Source: Pyrus communis (Eukaryota; Streptophyta; Magnoliopsida; Rosales; Rosaceae). Taken from it: a stretch of DNA of 64,000 bases. The translations under genes were made by a program, and so were the position numbers. Positions within the stretch are counted from its first letter, which is position 1, and every line of letters begins with the position of its first letter. The stretch covers positions 3,585,501 through 3,649,500 of the forward strand of contig NC_084809.1 of the NCBI RefSeq assembly GCF_963583255.1. Direction: 5' to 3'. The notes under the pieces were generated by a model, which searched no databases, was not told the origin of the DNA, and was given only the letters and a program-made list of their open reading frames with translations. This document shows, one piece after another, positions 35,051 through 45,080 of this stretch.

Positions 35051-35915
35051 TATCATATGATCATATTAATTATCAAATTTAAATCCAATGGAAATTGCTG
35101 AGATTTAAATAGGACATATGATCATCAAAGACTTTTGTAGTCAAGTTTTGGAATAAAGATTCTCAATCAACATCTATCAGTCAAGTTATATCTTCTTTTT
35201 TGCGTATACGTAGGCAATGGGCTTGACGAATTATCAATGAAGTCTTTGGCATGGATGTCATCCAATTTAGGGGACTTCTCGCGTCTTAGATGAGTTTATT
35301 TCCTTAAGTTTCAAAGTGTGTCAAATGTGCGCTCGTTTGATTTTATGAACGTCGAAAACAGTCTAAATACATTTCAAAATGAAAAAAATGTGTACTTTTG
35401 ACACCCAATAAGCTTTTGACCTTTTGAGCACTCATTCTTAGGGGTCTAGTAAGATATTAGATGTGTTTATTTTCTTAAGTTGCAAAGTGTGTCAAATGCA
35501 CGCTCATTTGATTCCATGAATGCCGAAAACAGTCTAAATACATCTAAAAGGAAAACTGTGTACTTTTGACACCTAATCCAAGCATTTGATATTTTGAATA
35601 CTCATTCTTAGAGGTCTAATAGGAAATTAGATGTGTTTATTTTCTTAAATTTCGAAGTGTGTCAAATGCACACTCGTTTAATCCCGTGAATGCCAAAACT
35701 CTTTCATAAGTGATGACGTTCTCATGGAAATTTCATTAGTAGGTGGATGGATAATCCTCTCTATTAGTAGTAGGCGAAGACCGTGCGAATAATTTTCTAT
35801 CCTTGATTGCTGCCCCTCTGTATTGATAGGAGGCAAACAACCCACCTATTTTGATCATTTAAAAGCTATAATAATTTTTTGCTGCTGGATGAAAATTCAA
35901 AGGCTCGGATCACTT
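35051..35915. repeat. Intergenic duplicon unit 7
   Basis: Promoter-proximal block (from GGACATATGATCATCAAAG), three ~171-bp repeats, and a truncated LOX relic (35740-35838) ending in the same break as relic 3 (GGAGGCAAAC..CCCACC). No gene. Confidence 0.75.
35740..35838 (-). pseudogene. Lipoxygenase last-exon relic 7 (truncated)
   Basis: Exon part only. It shares its break with the relic at 23407-23508, showing that units 3 and 7 descend from one truncated copy. Confidence 0.65.
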
Positions 35916-36932
35916 GATCCGGTGACCTTAGTGAAAGAGATCAGGAGAGAATCTCTTTTCGTTTATAAATATGTTATATGTGTGGTTGTGTGTGTTTCTC
36001 TCTTATTGGAAATTGCTGAGTTTTGAGAGGGACATATGACCATCAAAGACTTTTCAAGTCAAGTTTTGGAATTGAGAATCTTTATCAACATCTATTAGTC
36101 AAGTTATATCTTTTTTCTTGCGTAGGCAATGGGCTTGACGAATTATCAATGAAGTATTCGGCATGCATGTCATCCAATTTAGGGGTCTTGTAGAGTTTAT
36201 TTTCTGAAGTTTCAAAGTGTGTCAAATACACGCTTGTTTGATTTCATGAATGCTGATCCGGTGACCTTAGTGAAAGAGATCAGGAGAGAATCTCTTTCCG
36301 TTTATAAATATGTTATATGTGTGGTTGTGTGTGTTTCTCTCTCATTGGAAATTGCTGAGATTTAAGAGGGACATATGACCATCAAAGACTTTTCAAGTCA
36401 AGTTTTGGAATTGAGAATCTTTATCAACATCTATCAGTCAAGTTATATCTTTTTTCTTGTGTAGGCAATGGGCTTGACGAATTATCAATGAAGTCTTCGG
36501 CATGCATGTCATCCAATTTAGGGGTCTTGTAGAGTTTATTTTCTGAAGTTTCAAAGTGTGTCAAATACACGCTTGTTTGATTTCATGAATGCCGATCCGG
36601 TGACCTTAGTGAAAGAGATTAGGAGAGAATCTCTTTCTGTTTATAAATATGTTATATGTGTGGTTGTATGTGTTTCTCTCTCACTGGAAATTGCTGAGAT
36701 TTAAGAGGGACATATGACCATCAAAGACTTTTCAAGTCAAGTTTTGGAATTGAGAATCTTTATCAACATCTATCAGTCAAGTTATATCTTTTTTCTTGCG
36801 TAGGCAATGGGCTTGACGAATTATCAATGAAGTCTTTGACATGCATGTCATCCAATTTAGGGGTCTTGTAGAGTTTATTTTCTGAGGTTTCAAAGTGTGT
36901 CAAATACACGCTTGTTTGATTTCATGAATGCC
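35916..36932. repeat. Three tandem 339-bp copies of RLK upstream sequence
   Basis: GATCCGGTGACCTTAGTGAA starts at 35916, 36255 and 36594, an exact period of 339. Each copy holds TTTATAAATATGTTATATG, GT- and TC-rich sequence, the GGACATATGACCATCAAAG promoter-proximal block and a GTAGAGTTTATTTTCTGA.GT end. Copies differ at only a few positions. No gene is attached. Confidence 0.9.
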
Positions 36933-37317
36933 GAAAACAGTCTAAATACATTCTGAAAGAAAAAACGGTGTACTTTTGACACCCAGTAAGCTTTTGACCT
37001 TCTAAACACTCATTCTTAGGGGTCTACTAAGATATTAGATGTGTTTATTTCCCTAAGTTGCAAAGTGTGTCAAATGCACGCTCGCTTGATTCCATGAATG
37101 GCGAAAATAGTTCAAATACACTCCAAAAGGAAAATTGAGTACTTTTGACACCTAATCCAAGCATTTGAAAATTTGAGTACTCGGTCCAAGAGGTCTAATA
37201 AAAAATTAGATACGATTATTTTCTTAAATTTCAAAATGTGTCAAATGCACACTCGTTTGATGCCGTGAATGCCGAAAACCCTTTCATGAATGGAGGCGTT
37301 CTCAAGTAATTTTCATT

Positions 37318-37460
37318 AGCAGGCGAATGGATAATCCTCTATTGGTAGTAGGCGAAGACCGTGCGAATAATTTTCTATCCTTGATTGCTGCCCCTCTGCA
37401 TTGATCCGAGGCAAAGCAATGTGGTTAAAATAAGAAATGAATATTGCTCGTTTGAGTAAC
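37318..37460 (-). pseudogene. Lipoxygenase last-exon relic 8
   Basis: Same decayed exon 9 start and intron tail as the others. Confidence 0.7.
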
Positions 37461-39274
37461 TTTTATAATTTTGTTTGATAAAATTATGTCATGTCTAAAG
37501 AGAAGAATTTGAGCAAAGTATTGTCCGCCTTGGTCCCTTTGGCTCTTTATAATGCATACTAGTCTTCTTCGGACTATGATAGAATTGTTGCTTGCAGTAA
37601 TCTTATCTGCTATATAGCGTCATACTAGCTTCACAAGTCACAAACAATCATTACACTAGTTGCTGGAAAAAAAAAAATTATCAGTGAACTAAAAGATCAT
37701 ACTTTCCTATCAAATTAAGTTGCTCATTTATTTGGAAACAATGTTTGACAACTTAAGGATGATTAGGAACTTCTACTCAAACTCTTTGTGTTCGAATCAT
37801 TGAGTTTTGTGCTTGTGATTAGAACTGTTCATATTATGAATCACTCTGTAAAGATATTATTTGCAAAAACTAATTAAACCTAGGGTCTTTAGTCAATCTA
37901 TTGTAGCCAATACATAGACGGTTCCTAATGGCTTTACCAATTCCGTTCGTCTGTTTTTATACAATTCGATGACTAAACGACCTTAGTTTTAATTTGTTTT
38001 ATGTAAATGTGATCTTTATAGAGTACTTTATAATAGGAAGGATTCTAATCATAGAGACGAAGTTTTATGATTCGGCAACGAACAATTTTGATTAGGAACT
38101 CCTACTCTTCTTGTGACCAACCAACTATTGTTCTTTATTTGGTTGCTCCATCCACATCACAACTTGATTAGGATTCTAATAAAAAAGACGAAGTATACAA
38201 GATCATTTGAAGGGAATCCTTCACAAGACTTTTATTATTAGTTTGAAATGCTATTATGACAATATTAATTTGTTGCATGAAAGTTTGCCATTGGCAGCAT
38301 TTATACTTACTATTGGTTTGAAAACCTTACTTGTCAATCATTGAGTTGAAAACGTCAAAAGCACCCTTAATCGTTATACAACTTTTGACAGAGGTTAATT
38401 ACGCATACATTCTTGAGGTTTATCGATTCTTCCCAAAACCCCCTTGGGTTTTGAAAGTAACACAAACAGCCGTTGATGTTTTAAAATCATTCCACAAACT
38501 CCCTCGAAGAAAAAATATACTACCAGAAGTGAAAGAAGTGCCGAAAATTCCAAAAAACCTTACGACATAAAACTAGTGTTTGGCTACAAGTTTCGGTTAG
38601 CCTTATGCCTATCATATTAGGAAAATCTTAAGGTTGTCTCCAAGGGTGATGGGAAACAAAAAAATACTCAAATTTTGATTGCTCCCCACCACAAACCCCC
38701 CCCGGGGGGGCCGTGGATAAGGTTTTAAGTGGCCCGAAGGCCCTAGCCTTTTCTATTCCATCACGTGAAACAAGGCCCATGCAGGCCCAGAGTAAGTCAG
38801 CAACATAAGGTGGAGGAATTCTCTGCAGGCAAGCGCATGGAGAGCAACAGGTTTACGGCGCAGATTGGCTCGCCATTGTGATCCAGTGGCTGAACCGCCT
38901 CCTGGGTTCGGATACGGTGTGGCGCCCAACTACATCCATTTAAAATCCAAAGGCTCAAATTCAATTTAATCAGTTTTTGCGGTAATAAACGATATCTAAT
39001 GGCTCAAATTTAAATCCAACAGTAAAAATAATATTATTAATTAATCCAAACTAGATCCAACACCAAAATTATATAATACCCATCCATATTGTTCACTTAT
39101 CTATAAAATAAAATAAATCAATTTTCTCATATATCACTACTTTTTTTTTTTTTTGAAATTTTTTCCATTAAAATGTTCTTAAAAATAAAACAAGATGATT
39201 ATACATTATTCCAAAATTATTAGCCAAAAAAAAAAAAGAACGAATTAAAAAGTTTTAACAAAATTATAAAGTTT

Positions 39275-39345
39275 TTTTGTTTTTTTTTTTTTTGTGTGTG
39301 TTTGGGGGGGCGCCGGGGGGGGGGGGGGGGGGGGGGTGGTGGAGA
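39275..39345. repeat. Low-complexity T/GT/G tract with a 22-base G run
   Basis: A T-rich run, (GT)n, then a G run (39315-39336) interrupted only by CGCC before it. A C8/G7 run also lies at about 38695-38710. Both sit where other duplicon copies have ordinary sequence. Confidence 0.7.
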
Positions 39346-39534
39346 ATTTTAGGTCTCTTACCATTGGAGAAAAAGCTAACTAATCTCTTATATATAGATA
39401 AATAGTTAAAAATACGGAGCTAAATTTTAAGATTTTAGCCTCTTCAATTGGAGATAGCCTAATGATATCAAGCACAAAAGGTATGGTCGTTAATTTTTTA
39501 TTTATTTTTGTTAAATCCACAACGAGGATAAATC

Positions 39535-39625
39535 AATTTGTTTTGGTCATCCAATTCGATGACTCTCCCCAGCCACTACACCCTAATATATGCATTGATA
39601 TTGTTCATGAACGCAACATCATCTT
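39535..39625 (-). pseudogene. RLK C-terminal tail remnant
   Basis: On minus PEDDVAFMNNINA, then a stop, then a frame-shifted copy of the GESSDWMTKT tail seen in RLK-A and RLK-B. It joins directly to a piece of RLK promoter-proximal sequence (GCGTAGGCAGTGGGCTTGACG). Confidence 0.7.
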
Positions 39626-39953
39626 CTGGCTTCCTTCTTGCGTAGGCAGTGGGCTTGACGAAATATCAATCAAATCTTTGGCATGCTTGTCATCCAATTG
39701 GGAGTCGTGAAGTGATTTTTTACATAATTTTTCATTTTTTGTACACTACATTTTACTATTTTCGTTCATTTTCTTTTGATTTGTTTAATTGGAAAAACTA
39801 AAAAAAACAAGAGTGTACAAAGTCGAAACTAATCACATCGGATTCGGACAGTTTAGTACTGAGTACAGTGATTAAGAATGCAGTTGAAACATAATTCTTT
39901 TGAATTAGTTTTGTATTCAAATACAATTGCTTTTTGGCCAAACGTTGCACGCG

Positions 39954-42557
39954 TCATCTTCCTTTCGGATCATCAACTTCAGAGAAGATTGTCGCGGATA
40001 TACATTGAATGGATTCATTGCTAGCACAACCTTGTTCAGTACTAACGCCACCGTCACCATTACTTGCAATGCTTTTTTGATGAAGCTGCAATGCAAATTC
40101 AAGCCCCCTCACAACCTCATTCATCGAAGGTCGTTCCACTCCTTTATCATGAATGCAACTAATAGCAATCTCAATGAATCTATCCAGGCACTCGGCGTCA
40201 ATTTTACCCTTCAAGTTACAATCAATGATTTGATCAAGTGTTCCCTCTCCATGGCAAAATTTGGCCCACTCCGCGAGGTTCATTTCCCTCGGCTCCACTT
40301 TATGCATCAGCGCTGGCCTTGCACACAATACTACCCACAAAACCACCCCAAATGAGTACACGTCAGACTTTTCAGTAAGCTGCTGGCGTCTGTAGTATTC
40401 TGGATCCAGATACCCAAAACTTCCTTTGACCATTGTACTGATGTGAGTCTTGGAAGCGGTGGTCATTCCCATTTTTGACAACCCGAAATCCGAAACCTTG
40501 GCCACCCATTTCTCATCTAACAATATATTGGTGCTTTTCACGTCACGGTGGATGATAGTGCCCTTGGCACCGCTGTGAAGGTAGTGCAACCCTCGCGCGG
40601 CGCCAATGCAAATTTGGAGGCGTTGTCCCCAGGCCAGAGGCGGGTTGTTAGAGTGGTAGAGATTGTCGGCCAGGGTCCCACGTGACATGTAATCGTACAC
40701 CAAGACCATCTCATTTTCATCCGTGCAATATCCGATGAGAGACACCAAATGGCGGTGGCGGAGTTGGGAGAGCATCTCAATTTCTGTCTTGAACTCGTTG
40801 GCCCCCTGTGAAGACTCGGGTTTCAGTCGTTTGATCGCAACCGGGGTAGCCCCACCATCGATATACCCTTTGTACACATTGCCAAATCCACCAACACCAA
40901 TAATGAAAGTATCATTGAAGTTTTCGGTGGCGGCTTTGATCTCCTTTAGCGAAAAGTAGTGACACAAATCGGACGGCAGAGTTGAGCCGCCCCGTGACTT
41001 GGTTGAGTTTGCCGCTCTGCGGCTAGAGTGTACGTAGCCCTTGGCATATTTCCGTCGGTGTCTAAAAACCAAGAGTAACCCTAGTACGGAAAACACTACG
41101 AGTGCGGCGGAAACTGCACCAGCAACAACGGCAATAAAATGAGTCCTTGACTTGGAAAGATCTTTGCTTGATGGGATCACTTCTTGCGGATGAGGATGTG
41201 GGGGATCGGGGTCTGGTCTGGCGAGACTTCCATTTGTTTCATTCAGTTTGAAGATCTCCAGCCCGTTCAAAATTGCATCCAAGTACTTAGTCTTCCAATG
41301 TTGAGGGTTTGCTTGCAGTGTGACGTAGAGAAATACTTTCTCCTCGTTTCCTGTGCCGGAAGGCATGAACACAACATAGTCTCTGTACGTTGGAATCCCA
41401 TTCCCGCCACTCCACTGGATTATGTCGGCTCGTGTTTCAGCCGTTTGATTGGCTATGTAGATCAGAAACACTCGGTCACCAATCTCTCTAATTGCAGGCT
41501 CAAACTCACAAAAATGAAGCCTAACCAGGTAATAAAACTTGGGAGGGACAGGAAATCCCCAGGTGAGGTTGTACCGCTGGTTGATGGTGGCGTCCAGGCC
41601 CATAGACCTCCCGGTTTTGTAAACTTGTTCCGGAGCGGTGTAGTTGGGTGTTCTTGCCAAGTTGAGATGAAACTCGAGTTGAACGCTTGGGTTCACTGGT
41701 ATAACGCTCCACCTTGAACTTGCATCATCCAAGTAGTCTTTCTCAAATGAATAACTGTCCCAGTTGCGGTACAAGCCGGTGTCTTTATTGAAAAACAACG
41801 GGCCTCCGCCTATGTTGATTCTGTAAACTGTCTCCATAGCAGTGTAGTTTTCAACGCGAATCGGATTTTTGGTGCCTATGATTTCAATATCGAGGGGGTC
41901 TTCTGGTGCAGTGTAGTAAAGATTTGGGGGCATGGACACAATTTCAATTCCGTTGATAAACGCATACGCATCCGGGCTTGCTTTGCTTCGACTGGGAGTG
42001 AATGTGATGTTTAGAATTTGTTCTTCTTCCTCAATGTTGATGCAGAATTCTCTGTATAATGTCTCCTCCTCATAAGCATCGGCATCGGCATTGACAGAAG
42101 CATTGAAGTCGTTGAGAAAGGTAAATCCACCTGCTTTGACAGAAAAGAGCGCTTCGGAGCGGTCAAAGTCAGGGTACGAAACAGGGTAAAAGTACAAGCG
42201 GATGAACTTTTGGCCGGCGGTGAGGTTAAATCTGTAAGTAAATTCAGAGCGAGAAAGCCGAACTGTGGTGTAAGGAATTTGGGAGACGGAGGACCTGTGC
42301 GGTGCTTCTTTGAACACGGATGTGTTACCACCAGCTGCTTGGTGTACATCTATGGGGGTAAACTTTGAGTTGATATCTCCACTCCAATTTCGTTGATCGT
42401 ATTGGTTAAATAACTGGCCGGAATAGCCACAATTGACAGTGATATCTTCCACCGGAGTATAGATGGGTGGGGGATCGGTGACGAAGATTGTGGTGGCAAT
42501 GATCATGGGTAGAAACAAGGAAAGGTACAGATGAGAGATGAAATTTGATATGGTCAT
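39954..42557 (-). CDS. RLK-C: CrRLK1L malectin-like receptor kinase, intact, single exon
   Basis: 867 residues from the ATG at 42557, chosen because MTISNF aligns with the RLK-B start and a TATA box lies about 75 bp upstream. An in-frame ATG at 42611 is possible but too close to the TATA. Order: signal peptide, malectin-like ectodomain, transmembrane helix (FIAVVAGAVSAALVVFSVL), basic stop, kinase with IGVGGFGNVYKG, VAIKRL, HRDVKSTN, DFGLSK and GSFGYLDPEYY. The ectodomain is nearly the same as in RLK-A and RLK-B. The distal kinase and tail differ clearly (AEWAKFCHGEGTLDQIID, tail QKSIASNGDGGVSTEQ), suggesting a mosaic origin. Expected plasma-membrane receptor with a cytoplasmic Ser/Thr kinase; ligand unknown. 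Confidence 0.93.
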   Translation of the reverse strand: MTISNFISHLYLSLFLPMIIATTIFVTDPPPIYTPVEDITVNCGYSGQLFNQYDQRNWSGDINSKFTPIDVHQAAGGNTSVFKEAPHRSSVSQIPYTTVRLSRSEFTYRFNLTAGQKFIRLYFYPVSYPDFDRSEALFSVKAGGFTFLNDFNASVNADADAYEEETLYREFCINIEEEEQILNITFTPSRSKASPDAYAFINGIEIVSMPPNLYYTAPEDPLDIEIIGTKNPIRVENYTAMETVYRINIGGGPLFFNKDTGLYRNWDSYSFEKDYLDDASSRWSVIPVNPSVQLEFHLNLARTPNYTAPEQVYKTGRSMGLDATINQRYNLTWGFPVPPKFYYLVRLHFCEFEPAIREIGDRVFLIYIANQTAETRADIIQWSGGNGIPTYRDYVVFMPSGTGNEEKVFLYVTLQANPQHWKTKYLDAILNGLEIFKLNETNGSLARPDPDPPHPHPQEVIPSSKDLSKSRTHFIAVVAGAVSAALVVFSVLGLLLVFRHRRKYAKGYVHSSRRAANSTKSRGGSTLPSDLCHYFSLKEIKAATENFNDTFIIGVGGFGNVYKGYIDGGATPVAIKRLKPESSQGANEFKTEIEMLSQLRHRHLVSLIGYCTDENEMVLVYDYMSRGTLADNLYHSNNPPLAWGQRLQICIGAARGLHYLHSGAKGTIIHRDVKSTNILLDEKWVAKVSDFGLSKMGMTTASKTHISTMVKGSFGYLDPEYYRRQQLTEKSDVYSFGVVLWVVLCARPALMHKVEPREMNLAEWAKFCHGEGTLDQIIDCNLKGKIDAECLDRFIEIAISCIHDKGVERPSMNEVVRGLEFALQLHQKSIASNGDGGVSTEQGCASNESIQCISATIFSEVDDPKGR

Positions 42558-42631
42558 GGTAAATGGTATAAAGATTCTCGCCTTTATACCAAATGCTTGG
42601 GTTGTATGCATGAATAGAGTGATCAGCACTT

Positions 42632-42640
42632 GTTTATAGA
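42632..42640 (-). promoter_or_regulatory. TATA box of RLK-C
   Basis: TCTATAAAC on minus, same position relative to the gene as in RLK-B. Confidence 0.6.
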
Positions 42641-43236
42641 TATGTCAAATGTGTGGTTGGAAATTGCTGAGATTTAAGTGGAACATATGATCATCAAAGA
42701 CTTTTCAAGTCAAGTTTTGGAATAAAGATTCTCGATCAACATCTATTAGTCAAGTTATATCCTCTCTCTTGCGTATACGTAGGCAGATAGCCTGACCAAT
42801 TATCACTGAAGTCTTTGGCATGCATGTCATGGAAGACGGAAAATGATTTCTGCATGTTCTTTTTAATGTTTTTTTTTTTAACGCTTTCTCTTACTTATTG
42901 TCATTAATTCTTTTAATTTGTTTAATCGGAACGACTAAAACAAAAGCGTACGCAAGAGAGAAAAAGTCTGTAAAAGTCATTTCCCCAAGTCTTTTTGCAT
43001 TGTCCTTTAATATAAGAGAACAAATTGGGAGAGTTCACCCAACGAGTTTTTAATCTTTTTGGGTATTTATTTTTAGAGGTTTAGTAGTATACTAGTAAAA
43101 ATGCCCGAACGTTGCTGCGAGACTTGAATGCATCAGCCTTAACCACATTGAACTTAAAAAAAAAATATACCATGTACTACACATAACAATGTAATCAATC
43201 GCTCTCATAATTCATTGCAAAAGGATATAATACTAC
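42641..43236. other. RLK-C upstream sequence, truncated duplicon; no gene seen
   Basis: The RLK promoter-proximal block (GGAACATATGATCATCAAAG to about 42830) is followed by unrelated AT-rich sequence. The ~171-bp repeats and the LOX relic of the other units are absent. Confidence 0.6.
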
Positions 43237-43306
43237 CTGAGGACCCTCAGATCACTTGGAAGTGTACCCCAAGTGCGAAGGCTGTCATAAAAATTGAGGA
43301 TTTGAC
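43237..43306 (-). pseudogene. Exon 3 of an unrecognised gene (fragment)
   Basis: A 70-nt open stretch on minus between a TGACAG acceptor and a CTCAG/GTAGTA donor, reading QILNFYDSLRTWGTLPSDLR in the phase set by exon 2. I do not recognise the protein. No convincing further exon is seen toward RLK-C, so the gene seems truncated. Confidence 0.4.
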
Positions 43307-43674
43307 CTGTCATTTAAAATAGGAGCCCAGTCAGTCCTATATAAAGAATTCTAGTGATCTAAATATGATATTCTCGAATAACCATGAAAGCGTACGCAAT
43401 GAATAATTAAGCAGTATTTTACAATTTATAATGCTGTCAGCAGCTGACACATAATAATTTTCTCAGCCTTACTGGAAAAATTATTGATTTGATCAAATCT
43501 CTAAGGAGATTCCAACCCACTTGGGCTAAATTCGACATGGCCTGAAACTTTGAATCTCAATACCTAAAGACCTGAAACCATATTTATTAATTAATCTTGT
43601 TTATGGAACTGTCATAGCCGACTCAACGTAGTGAGAAAAATTTTTGTTGTTGTTGTATGGAACTGTCATAGTTA
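43307..43674. other. Non-coding, left part of the intron entered by the LTR element
   Basis: AT-rich, no gene seen. A short duplicated word (TATGGAACTGTCATAG) occurs near 43600 and 43657. It abuts the TATAC target duplication. Confidence 0.5.
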
Positions 43675-43679
43675 TATAC
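43675..43679. repeat. Target site duplication TATAC, left copy
   Basis: Five bases before the LTR at 43680, repeated at 52949-52953. Confidence 0.88.
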
Positions 43680-44630
43680 TGTAAACACGAAAAGTTCCTG
43701 AAACAAGAAACAAGAATACGTGTACAAAATATATTTTATGTTTAATGATTTTGGGGTTACAATCTCTTTGTAATTTGATCCTCTGATTCTATCTTCGTAG
43801 GGTGTAGGTTTGTGGATGAGTTGTTGATCCAAAGGGTCGTCGGGGCTTGATCTAGGGATGAACAGTTGATGAACGGATCTTCGAGGGCTTTTGAGCTTGA
43901 TCTTGAAGACTGGGTGTATGGATTTCTTCAAGGGGGCCGTCGGGGCTTGATCTTGAGGGTTGATGGATGAGCGGATCTTCAAGGGCTTTTGGGCCTAATC
44001 TTGAAGACTGAGTGTATGGATTTCTTCAAGAGGCCGTCGGGGCTTGATCTTGAGGGTTGATGCATGAGCGGATCTTCAAGGGCTTTTGGGCCTAATCTTG
44101 AAGACTGATTGGATGTGTGGATTTGTTGAGGCTGTTGATCCAAAGGGCCGTTGGGGCTTGATCTTAGGACGAACGGATGATGAACACTTTCTTCAAGGGG
44201 CCGTCGGGGCTTGATCTTGAGTCGGCGGAAGTTCTTCAAGGGCCGTTGGGGCTTGACCTTGAAGGAGGGTTTGACGAAGAACGTAGAGTGTTTTCTTGAT
44301 CCTTCGGGATTTTGCTTGAGAGCTTTAGAGTTTCAAGGCTTCAAGGTTTTGGTGTGATGTAAATTCCCTTCTTTCTTTCTCTTCTTCTTCTCAAAATGAA
44401 TGCCTTGGCTTCCTATTTATAGAATTCCAAAACTTGATTTTTGGATTTAAATAATCAGATGAAATAAATCATTTCTGCCAGGTAATGACACGTGTCCTAT
44501 TGGATGACTTTTCCAATTTATTTCGATTTTTCGTTGAGTCACACGCTACATGTAAAATTTATGTGACACGTGAGCGTTGAAATTTTAATTATTGGTCAAC
44601 ATTCATTTCACCGAAATTTCGATGTCCACA
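43680..44630 (-). repeat. 3' LTR of the capture element
   Basis: Reads TGTGGACATCG... on minus and ends ...TTTCGTGTTTACA. It contains a TATA (CTATAAATAG, plus 44413-44422) and about six variants of a GGCCGTCGGGGCTTGATCTT word, partly as ~96-bp tandem repeats. The Pro/Ser/Lys-rich ORFs inside follow these repeats and are not taken as genes. Confidence 0.92.
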
Positions 44631-44645
44631 AATGCCCCCACTTCA
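44631..44645 (-). other. Polypurine tract of the capture element
   Basis: On minus TTGAAGTGGGGGCATT directly precedes the 3' LTR start TGTGG. Confidence 0.75.
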
Positions 44646-45080
44646 AGGCGCATCGTAGACATGTGCTTGTCACGTGTAGAAGATGCGTTTTGAAGTCCCT
44701 TAATATAGATGTCAACCCAAGGGCCGTCGGGGCTTGATCTTGAGTTCGACTGGAAGATTTCCTGGTTTCCCCCAATCGTTGATTTTCCACAGGCTTAACC
44801 TTGAACTGGGTTGGAGATTTCTTCAAGGCGCATCGTAGACATGTGCTTGTCACGTGTAGAAGATGCGTTTTGAAGTCCCTTAATGTAGATGTCAACCCAA
44901 GGGCCGTCGGGGCTTGATCTTGAGTTCGACTGGAAGATTTCCTGGTTTCCCCCAATCGTTGATTTTCCACAGGCTTAACCTTGAACTGGGCTGGAGATTT
45001 CTTCAAGGGCCATCGAGGCTTGATCTTGAGTTCGACTGGAAGATTTTCTGGTTTCCTCCAATCATTGATTTTCCTTTGTG
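44641..45080. repeat. 180-bp tandem repeats beside the 3' LTR
   Basis: Exact period 180: CTTCAAGGCGCATCGTAGAC begins at 44641 and 44821, with a third, shortened and diverged copy from 45001. Each contains the same GGGCCGTCGGGGCTTGATCT word found in the LTRs. Confidence 0.9.

Larger units (their letters stand above)
36933..39530. repeat. Intergenic duplicon unit 8
   Basis: ~171-bp repeats, LOX relic (37318-37460), AT-rich middle, GC-richer block (38710-38945), AT-rich end, then low-complexity T, GT and G runs at 39270-39345. No gene. Confidence 0.72.

Noticed and set aside
43623..44239. Lys/Pro/Ser-rich ORFs, repeated at 51985-52559
   Set aside because: They are translations of the tandem repeats inside the LTRs, with stops between, and are present in both LTRs.
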